5,438 nucleotides of DNA from Paraprevotella sp. (GTDB taxonomy: Bacteria > Bacteroidota > Bacteroidia > Bacteroidales > Bacteroidaceae), in NCBI GenBank assembly GCA_017425765.1, contig JAFOXE010000086.1, forward strand, positions 1-5,438, in the 5' to 3' direction. Below the pieces are notes generated by a model. That model was given only the letters and a program-made list of their open reading frames with translations. It made no database searches and was not told the origin of the DNA. The translations under genes and the position numbers were made by a program. Numbering within the stretch: position 1 is the stretch's first letter; each line of letters starts with the position of its first letter. Below, one piece after another: positions 1-5,438 of this stretch.

Positions 1-3000
1 ATATGAACAATGTGTTGCCTACTTCCATATAGTTGGCCCACGTAGGCCAGTCTTGTCCAAATAAGGCGAATTCAAAGGAACCACTATAGTCTTCAATCGT
101 AACAATACCATATGGTTTGCCTTGCTTGGATACGCCCTTGCGAACAGCCGTTACCATACCGCCCATTGTCAGATCCTTGTTGGCCAAAGGTGTGAGGTCT
201 TGGAGGTCGGCCATGTGTGTGTTGCACACTCCTTGAAGGATTACAGAGAATTCGTCGAGTGGATGAGCGGACAAGTATATACCTACTAAATCGCGTTCCT
301 TGTTAAGGCGATAAAGGGAACTCCACGGTTGTGCTGCGGGCACCTCCGGGGTGGCGATTTCTACCATGTCTACGCCTCCAAAGAGTGAGTTTTGTGCACT
401 TTCACGATCAAGTTGATAACGTGTGCCATACCGCGCCAATGTATCAAGAAATACTTCTCCACGGGAATTACTTGCCATATACTGCTCACGTGTTATGTCG
501 GTGAAACAGTCGAAAGCTCCCGATAGTGCCAAACTTTCAAGTCCGCTTCGTTTGCAAGCCCCCATGGGCACACGTTGCACAAAATCAAATATACTTTTGA
601 AAGGACCACCTTTTTCGCGAGCCGAGATGATGGCATCCACGGCTGAATCTCCTAATCCTTTTATAGCACCAAGACCAAAACGAATGTTTCCGGCCTCATC
701 TACACTGAACTTTCGTCGGCTCTTGTTTACATTTGGACCCAGCGTGTCAACACCAAGCAATTTACATTCGCTCATGAACTTGGTGATATCGGTGATGTTA
801 GCTAAACTTCTACTCATAACGGCAGCCATATATTCTGCCGGGAAGTTGGCTTTCAAATATGCTGTTTGGTAAGCTACCCATGAATAACAAGTGGCGTGGC
901 TCTTGTTGAAAGCATACGATGCAAACTTCTTCCAGTCGGCCCAAATCTTCTCCAATTTCTTAGGGTCGTGTCCGTTCTTTTTTCCGCCCTCCAAGAACTT
1001 AGGATACATCTGGTTTAGTTTGTCAATCATCTTCTTACCCATGGCTTTACGAAGCGTATCACTTTCGCCTCGGGTGAAGTTGGCTAATTGACGAGATAAT
1101 AACATCACCTGCTCTTGATAGACGGTGATACCGTATGTATCCTTTAGGTATTTTTCCATACAAGGCAGGTCGTACTCTACTGGCTTGCGACCTTGTTTTC
1201 TATCGATGAAATCGGGAATATAATCCATTGGGCCGGGGCGGTAGAGCGCATTCATCGCAATAAGATCTTCAAACGTTGAAGGCTGCAATTCGCGAAGATA
1301 CTTTTGCATGCCCGCCGACTCGAACTGGAAAGTACCAATGGTGCGACCGTCGCAGTATAGTTTATATGTAGCCGGGTCGTTAAGGTCAATGTTATCAACA
1401 TCCACCTCAAGCCCTAGACTGTCACGAATGTTGGCTTGGCATTCCTTGATGATAGATAGCGTTTTCAATCCAAGGAAGTCCATCTTGATTAAGCCGGTTT
1501 CTTCTATGACTTTTCCTTCATATTGTGTGCATATAACCTTCTCGCCCGTTTCTTTGTCCTCAGCAGTGCTGATGGGCACCCAATCCGAAACATCATCACG
1601 GCAAATGATTACACCGCAGGCATGCACGCCGGTGTTGCGTACATTTCCCTCCAACATTACTGCAAATTTAATCGTATCACGCAAGATGGGGTTAGGGGAG
1701 GCCTCAGCCTCTTGTAATTCGGGGATACATGCAATTGCATTGGGTAGGTTTAACTTCCTTGATTTGCCGTTTTCATCCTCGGGTAGTTTGTCAGGGATGA
1801 GTTTGCATAGGTTATTGGAAACATCAAGTGGTAACTTCTGAACACGTGCTACGTCCTTAATAGCCATTTTCGTGGCCATGGTACCATATGTAATAATGTG
1901 TGCCACTTTCTCTTCGCCATACTTTTGGGTAACCCATCCTAAAACTTTTCCGCGGCCATCGTCGTCAAAGTCTACGTCGATATCGGGGAGGGAGATACGA
2001 TCAGGATTAAGGAAACGCTCGAACAGCAGGTCGTACTGAATTGGATCTATTTTCGTGATGCCTAGACAATAGGCAACAGCCGAGCCGGCCGCCGAGCCAC
2101 GTCCCGGACCTACTGATACTCCAAGTTCATGACGAGCTGCATTTATGAAATCTTGCACGATGAGGAAGTAACCCGGAAAGCCCATCGTTTTCATAATGTG
2201 TAGCTCAAAGTTAATGCGTTCTTGCACATGATCGGGTAGGGGCGTACCATACATTGTGGCAGCACCTTCGTAGGCTAATTTCGACAAGTAGTCGGCTTCA
2301 AGCTTTAGTCTGTACAATTTGTCTACACCGCCAAGTTTTTGAACTTTGTCGGCCGCCGCTTCCGGACTTAATACGACGTTGCCGTTTTCATCTCGGGTGA
2401 ACTCCTCAAATAATTCTTCTGGTGTGAATTGTTTGCGATAGCCGTCCTCTGTGCCGAAGTCTTCCGGTATTTCAAAGTTCGGCATGATGGGCGCGTTGTC
2501 GATGCTGTAATACTCGACTTTATCGCATATTTCGCACGTATTGCTCAATGCTTCGGGTACATCCGAAAAGATTGCATTCATCTCCTCTCGGGTTTTGAAC
2601 CACTCTTGTTTAGAATACAACATGCGCTTTGGGTCGTCAATGTCACGGCTGGTACTCAAGCATATCAAGCGGTCGTGAGCTTCTGCGTTCTCTTGGTCTA
2701 CGAAGTGACAGTCGTTGGTGCAAACCAACTTTACATTGTGTTTGCGTGCAAATTCAATGAGTTTGGCATTGGCTGCTTGTTGCAAAGGGAATGTTTCTCG
2801 ATTTGCTCGTTGGTTGGGGTCTGTGACCTCGTGCCGTTGTAGTTCCAGATAATAATCCTCTCCGAACACACTTTTATACCATAGCAAAGCTTCCTCTGCA
2901 CCTTCCAAGTCATTGGCAAGAATTTTTCGAGGTACTTCGCCGGCAATACAAGCCGAACATACGATGAGCCCTTCTTTATGGGCTTCTAGTTCAAAACGGT

Positions 3001-3625
3001 CGGTACGCGGACGTGTATAGAAACCTTCAGTCCACGACTTTGATACTATCTTAATAAGGTTGTGATAACCAACCTCGTTCTTGGCTAATAGTATTAGGTG
3101 GTAGCGACGATTGTCGTTTTTGTTTTTCTCTTGCATGCGACCTGCTGCAACGTATACTTCGCTACCGAAGATGGGTTTGAACAAACGCTTTGTCGCATTT
3201 TCAAGTTCCTCGCGAGCTTCGCGTAGTTGTTCCTCTATATTGGGGAATTCGGGCGCGGTTTCCATTCCTGTTTCCACGGCGTCATCAGGGATGGGCTCAC
3301 CGTCGGCTAATGCTTTTTCGCGCTTGGCTTTAGCCTCCTCAATCTTCTTGTTTTGTGCGTCTGTCCATTCTTTTAATGCCACGTTTTCTCCGGCCTCCAA
3401 CATGGATATTCTCTTCTTCCATAGTTTTATATCCGCACGTGTTGCGCTGTTTTTCTTCGTTGTGTAGTTAAAGAATTCCTTGATGGCCATCATGTTGCCA
3501 TGGTCTGTAATAGCCATGCCCCGCATTCCGTCTTTCATGGCCTTGTCCACCAGACGAGGCACACTAGCCTGTCCGTCAAGGATAGAATATTGTGTATGCA
3601 CATGTAGATGTACAAAATCTTGCAT
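1..3625 (-). CDS. dnaE: DNA polymerase III alpha subunit, C-terminus cut off by window edge
   Basis: This is the catalytic subunit of the replicative DNA polymerase (C-family), which copies the chromosome in the cytoplasm. The frame is open for 1208 codons and runs off base 1. The PHP domain (about 1-320) opens with FVHLHVHTQYS and includes TDHGN (40-44), E156, H176, C226 and DCH (305-307). The palm has GPGRGSAAGS (about 506-515), PDIDVDFDDD (547-556) with the likely catalytic D550 and D552, and MDFLGL with the third aspartate D716. Further on come AMGKK (about 861-865), FNKSHATCYSW (about 902-915), a helix-hairpin-helix region from about 979, and the start of an OB fold near 1150-1208. The missing tail should hold the rest of the OB fold and the clamp/tau-binding region. 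ATG at 3625 matches the family N-terminus, and no better start lies upstream. A charged stretch at about 55-148 is extra relative to E. coli DnaE. Transcribed divergently from psd. Identification is very secure. Confidence 0.98.
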   Translation of the reverse strand, partial: MQDFVHLHVHTQYSILDGQASVPRLVDKAMKDGMRGMAITDHGNMMAIKEFFNYTTKKNSATRADIKLWKKRISMLEAGENVALKEWTDAQNKKIEEAKAKREKALADGEPIPDDAVETGMETAPEFPNIEEQLREAREELENATKRLFKPIFGSEVYVAAGRMQEKNKNDNRRYHLILLAKNEVGYHNLIKIVSKSWTEGFYTRPRTDRFELEAHKEGLIVCSACIAGEVPRKILANDLEGAEEALLWYKSVFGEDYYLELQRHEVTDPNQRANRETFPLQQAANAKLIEFARKHNVKLVCTNDCHFVDQENAEAHDRLICLSTSRDIDDPKRMLYSKQEWFKTREEMNAIFSDVPEALSNTCEICDKVEYYSIDNAPIMPNFEIPEDFGTEDGYRKQFTPEELFEEFTRDENGNVVLSPEAAADKVQKLGGVDKLYRLKLEADYLSKLAYEGAATMYGTPLPDHVQERINFELHIMKTMGFPGYFLIVQDFINAARHELGVSVGPGRGSAAGSAVAYCLGITKIDPIQYDLLFERFLNPDRISLPDIDVDFDDDGRGKVLGWVTQKYGEEKVAHIITYGTMATKMAIKDVARVQKLPLDVSNNLCKLIPDKLPEDENGKSRKLNLPNAIACIPELQEAEASPNPILRDTIKFAVMLEGNVRNTGVHACGVIICRDDVSDWVPISTAEDKETGEKVICTQYEGKVIEETGLIKMDFLGLKTLSIIKECQANIRDSLGLEVDVDNIDLNDPATYKLYCDGRTIGTFQFESAGMQKYLRELQPSTFEDLIAMNALYRPGPMDYIPDFIDRKQGRKPVEYDLPCMEKYLKDTYGITVYQEQVMLLSRQLANFTRGESDTLRKAMGKKMIDKLNQMYPKFLEGGKKNGHDPKKLEKIWADWKKFASYAFNKSHATCYSWVAYQTAYLKANFPAEYMAAVMSRSLANITDITKFMSECKLLGVDTLGPNVNKSRRKFSVDEAGNIRFGLGAIKGLGDSAVDAIISAREKGGPFKSIFDFVQRVPMGACKRSGLESLALSGAFDCFTDITREQYMASNSRGEVFLDTLARYGTRYQLDRESAQNSLFGGVDMVEIATPEVPAAQPWSSLYRLNKERDLVGIYLSAHPLDEFSVILQGVCNTHMADLQDLTPLANKDLTMGGMVTAVRKGVSKQGKPYGIVTIEDYSGSFEFALFGQDWPTWANYMEVGNTLFI

Positions 3626-3662
3626 AATAATGTGGATTGAATGGATTGTCGATAATTCGGCA

Positions 3663-3693
3663 TAAAGGTAAGTGTCTTTGGCCAAAAACGCAA
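3663..3693 (-). promoter_or_regulatory. Predicted dnaE promoter, Bacteroidales type
   Basis: Read on the minus strand, TTG (3693-3691) is followed by a 20-bp spacer and TACCTTTA (3670-3663), which matches seven of eight positions of the Bacteroides -7 consensus TAnnTTTG. This would start transcription near 3655-3660 and give a leader of about 30 nt before the dnaE ATG. A 10-bp palindrome sits inside the spacer. No Shine-Dalgarno sequence precedes the ATG, as is usual in this phylum. Prediction is from sequence pattern and position only. Confidence 0.55.
3677..3686. repeat. 10-bp perfect palindrome in the dnaE promoter spacer
   Basis: TTTGGCCAAA is its own reverse complement and lies wholly within the 20-bp spacer between the two proposed dnaE promoter elements. 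That is a plausible operator position, but a 10-bp palindrome can occur by chance in about 200 bp of intergenic DNA. No regulator is suggested by the sequence. Confidence 0.3.
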
Positions 3694-3773
3694 TATGTCT
3701 TCATCCTTTTTCGGTGTTTTCACTCTTTTTTGAACTTTTATTTCCTACTAGCTTAAAAGACTTCTACATATTC

Positions 3774-3804
3774 TTGCGATGTTCTCGAAATATGTTTACC
3801 TTTG
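3774..3804 (+). promoter_or_regulatory. Predicted psd-pssA promoter, Bacteroidales type
   Basis: TTG (3774-3776), a 20-bp spacer and TACCTTTG (3797-3804) form a full match to the Bacteroides -7 element TAnnTTTG with an appropriately placed upstream TTG. Transcription would begin around 3808-3812, leaving a leader of only about 20 nt before the psd ATG at 3830. An overlapping weaker -7 candidate, TATGTTTA, lies at 3791-3798. The leader has no Shine-Dalgarno sequence. This promoter probably drives psd, pssA and the small gene downstream. Confidence 0.65.
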
Positions 3805-3829
3805 TGAAATATTATAGAGCAAAATTACC

Positions 3830-4519
3830 ATGGGAAGACGACTTAAGAAACTGAAAAAAATTAGACTACACCGTGAAGGTACGCAGACATTGATTTGGGG
3901 AGGTCTTTTTTTAGCAGCCTTAAACGCCGCATTGTATTACGGTATTGACAACAAATTACCATTCTATTGTGTATTAACCATAAGCGGCATATTGTATGCT
4001 GTTATTGTAAATTTCTTCCGCTGTCCGATTAGAACTTTCGAAGGCGACACCGAGAAGATAGTGATAGCACCTGCTGATGGTCGTGTAGTGGTAATAGAGG
4101 AAGTGGAGGAAAATGAATACTTTCACGACAAACGCCTTATGGTGTCCATTTTCATGAGTCCTTTTAATGTACATGCCAATTGGATTCCAGTTGACGGTAC
4201 TGTGAAGCTCGTCCGTCATCATAATGGAAACTTTCACAAAGCATGGTTGCCTAAAGCAAGTATAGAGAACGAGCGCTCTACAGTGGTGATAGAAACTCCT
4301 GAGGGTGTAGATATTCTTGCACGTCAAATAGCCGGTGCCATGGCCCGACGCATTGTTACCTATGCTAATGAAGGTGACGAATGCTTTGTAGACGAACACA
4401 TGGGCTTTATCAAATTTGGTTCACGCGTAGATGTTTATCTACCCTTAGGTACAGAGGTTTGTGTGGAGATGGGCCAAAGAACCACCGGAAACGAGACTAT
4501 CATTGCTCGATTGAAATAA
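3830..4519 (+). CDS. psd: Phosphatidylserine decarboxylase proenzyme, short form
   Basis: Psd removes CO2 from phosphatidylserine to give phosphatidylethanolamine, using a pyruvoyl group made by self-cleavage, at the inner membrane. The 229-residue protein begins with a basic stretch (about 1-17), then two hydrophobic segments (about 19-39 and 43-63) that should anchor it. The catalytic part holds APADGRV (80-86, with conserved D83), [14 protein letters not shown] (110-123, with H115) and FGS (196-198). By family knowledge, cleavage falls between G197 and S198, giving a beta chain of 1-197 and a 32-residue alpha chain whose N-terminal serine becomes the pyruvoyl group. The FGS motif and short length mark the small Psd type; the long E. 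coli-type enzyme uses LGST. The ATG at 3830 lies just after a good promoter and gives the expected basic N-terminus. The gene is 19 bp upstream of pssA, which makes its substrate. Confidence 0.96.
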   Translation: MGRRLKKLKKIRLHREGTQTLIWGGLFLAALNAALYYGIDNKLPFYCVLTISGILYAVIVNFFRCPIRTFEGDTEKIVIAPADGRVVVIEEVEENEYFHDKRLMVSIFMSPFNVHANWIPVDGTVKLVRHHNGNFHKAWLPKASIENERSTVVIETPEGVDILARQIAGAMARRIVTYANEGDECFVDEHMGFIKFGSRVDVYLPLGTEVCVEMGQRTTGNETIIARLK

Positions 4520-4538
4520 TTCTATATAATTCGACGTT

Positions 4539-5246
4539 ATGGCAAATATAATCACCAAACAAATTCCCAACAGCATCACTTGTTGTAATCTTATTTGCGG
4601 ATGCATCGCCACAGGAGCTGCATTTCATGGAAACTATGGATGGGCCGTACTGATGATTATTGCCGGTGCCGTATTTGATTTCTTTGACGGAATGACCGCT
4701 CGTTTGCTTAAGGTATCGTCGCCTATAGGAAAAGAGTTGGACTCTTTGGCTGATGTGGTTACGTTTGGTGTTGCGCCTTCTGCTATGTTGTTCCATCTTT
4801 TTGCCGAGGTGCATTATCCTGAGTTCCTGCAACCCATTAGCAAGGCGATGCCGTATACTGCTTTTATTATGGCGGCCTTCTCGGCTCTTCGTCTCGCCAA
4901 ATTTAATTTAGATGAACGTCAAACTTCATCGTTCATAGGTCTTCCCACTCCGGCCAATGCTTTGTTTTGGTGTTCGCTTATCACCGGATGCTATAGTTTC
5001 CTTCTTTCCGAGAAATTCAATGCAGCATTACTTTTTCTTTTGATGCTTTTGTTCTGCTTTTTGCTTGTAGCCGAAATACCTTTATTTGCCTTAAAATTCA
5101 AGAACCTATCATGGGCCGATAATAAAGTAAAATACATATTCTTGCTCGGATGTCTCGTATTCATTGCAACTCTTGGCTTTGGATGTTTTGCCGGCATCAT
5201 TGTATGGTATATTTTACTTTCTTTAGTATCTGTTAAGTTGCGTTGA
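4539..5246 (+). CDS. pssA: CDP-diacylglycerol--serine O-phosphatidyltransferase
   Basis: PssA transfers a phosphatidyl group from CDP-diacylglycerol to L-serine, releasing CMP and making phosphatidylserine in the cytoplasmic membrane. The 235-residue protein carries the complete CDP-alcohol phosphotransferase signature at 47-72: D47, D50-G51, A54-R55, G64, D68 and D72, with the expected spacings. The four aspartates bind the divalent metals and act in catalysis in this family. The later RLAKFN (118-123) and GLPTPANA (134-141) are typical of the PssA branch and favour serine as acceptor over glycerol phosphate or inositol phosphate. Hydrophobic stretches spread over the protein (about 13-46, 76-90, 104-118, 138-156, 162-185, 199-232) fit a polytopic membrane enzyme. 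It starts 19 bp after psd with no obvious promoter or Shine-Dalgarno sequence, so it is probably cotranscribed. An unusual cluster of four cysteines lies at 15-22. Confidence 0.96.
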   Translation: MANIITKQIPNSITCCNLICGCIATGAAFHGNYGWAVLMIIAGAVFDFFDGMTARLLKVSSPIGKELDSLADVVTFGVAPSAMLFHLFAEVHYPEFLQPISKAMPYTAFIMAAFSALRLAKFNLDERQTSSFIGLPTPANALFWCSLITGCYSFLLSEKFNAALLFLLMLLFCFLLVAEIPLFALKFKNLSWADNKVKYIFLLGCLVFIATLGFGCFAGIIVWYILLSLVSVKLR

Positions 5247-5298
5247 GCCCTTTTGGCATGCTTCTTGCTCCTCTTTTTGTAAAAAGAAGAATTATACT

Positions 5299-5438
5299 AT
5301 GACTGGTTTTGGATGCTTGTTTGTTTTCTTGCTCATGTTTATCATCACGATTATTATGGCTGTGATGAACATACTTAGAGCTTTATTGGGCTTTATCCCC
5401 GGAAGCAAGATAAACAAACAAAAGAAAGCACAATCGGG
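5299..5438 (+). CDS. Small hydrophobic protein, DUF4834-like, cut off by window edge
   Basis: The frame is open from ATG 5299 to the window end, giving 46 complete codons of an unfinished gene. Residues about 5-33 form one strongly hydrophobic segment (GCLFVFLLMF then IITIIMAVM), followed by GFIPGSK and a basic, polar stretch (KINKQKK). That pattern fits a single-pass membrane protein with its basic tail in the cytoplasm. The gene begins 52 bp after pssA on the same strand, with AT-rich DNA and no convincing terminator between, so it likely ends the psd-pssA unit or continues it. Small proteins of this shape (Pfam DUF4834, function unknown) are, as I recall, found in Bacteroidales near pssA; that assignment is from memory and position, not from a search. 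No function can be inferred. Confidence 0.72.
   Translation, partial: MTGFGCLFVFLLMFIITIIMAVMNILRALLGFIPGSKINKQKKAQS

Noticed and set aside
423..1841. Several plus-strand open frames of 64-177 codons (423-872, 891-1091, 1308-1841, 1523-1717)
   Set aside because: They lie opposite dnaE, which has strong domain and motif support throughout. Their translations show no recognisable motif and look like antisense shadows.
2429..3467. Open frames at 2429-2842 (+), 2731-2946 (-) and 3111-3467 (+)
   Set aside because: All overlap the dnaE PHP region in other frames; the Ser/Phe-rich plus-strand products are the complement of its charged Lys/Glu-rich segment.
3633..3648. Two direct copies of TGGATTG, 9 bp apart, in the dnaE leader
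   Set aside because: Only two 7-bp copies, with no extension into the flanks; likely chance.
3480..3854. Small open frames at 3480-3665 (+), 3535-3723 (-) and 3672-3854 (+) around the intergenic region
   Set aside because: They overlap the 5' end of dnaE, both predicted promoters or the psd start, and have no protein-like features or own promoter.
3974..5200. Minus-strand open frames at 3974-4399, 4500-4832 and 4991-5200
   Set aside because: They are antisense to psd and pssA, both of which are supported by catalytic motifs.
5273..5286. Possible terminator hairpin CTTTTT/AAAAAG after pssA
   Set aside because: The stem is A/T only apart from the closing pair, the loop would be about 2-4 nt, and no T-run follows, so it is not a credible intrinsic terminator.

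Overview
The window looks like an ordinary chromosomal housekeeping segment from a member of the Bacteroidota, most likely order Bacteroidales (Bacteroides/Prevotella-like). The reasons are a DNA polymerase III alpha subunit with a long charged insertion in its PHP domain, a short-form phosphatidylserine decarboxylase paired with a PssA-type synthase, start codons without Shine-Dalgarno sequences, and promoter elements that fit the Bacteroidales TTG/TAnnTTTG pattern. I see no mobile element, CRISPR array, RNA gene or foreign-looking block. The organism call rests on remembered family features and not on a search.

Layout. Bases 1-3625 on the minus strand encode the first 1208 residues of dnaE; its C-terminal end lies beyond base 1. 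Bases 3626-3829 form a divergent intergenic region of 204 bp, with one candidate promoter facing each way. Both promoters have a TTG element, a 20-bp spacer and a TAnnTTTG-like element. The plus strand then carries psd (3830-4519), pssA (4539-5246) and the start of a small hydrophobic protein (5299 to the window end, probably DUF4834-like). Gaps of 19 and 52 bp suggest one transcription unit.

How the genes work together. PssA joins CDP-diacylglycerol and L-serine to make phosphatidylserine, and Psd decarboxylates that to phosphatidylethanolamine. The two-gene unit is therefore a complete PE branch, with the genes in reverse order of the reactions. The small third protein is likely a membrane protein of unknown function. 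DnaE is the replicative polymerase and has no direct biochemical link to the lipid genes.

I did not find a new biological system. The points most worth a second look are the enlarged PHP insertion together with an apparently intact PHP metal site in DnaE, the matched divergent promoters with a 10-bp palindrome inside one spacer, and the uncharacterised small membrane protein downstream of pssA.
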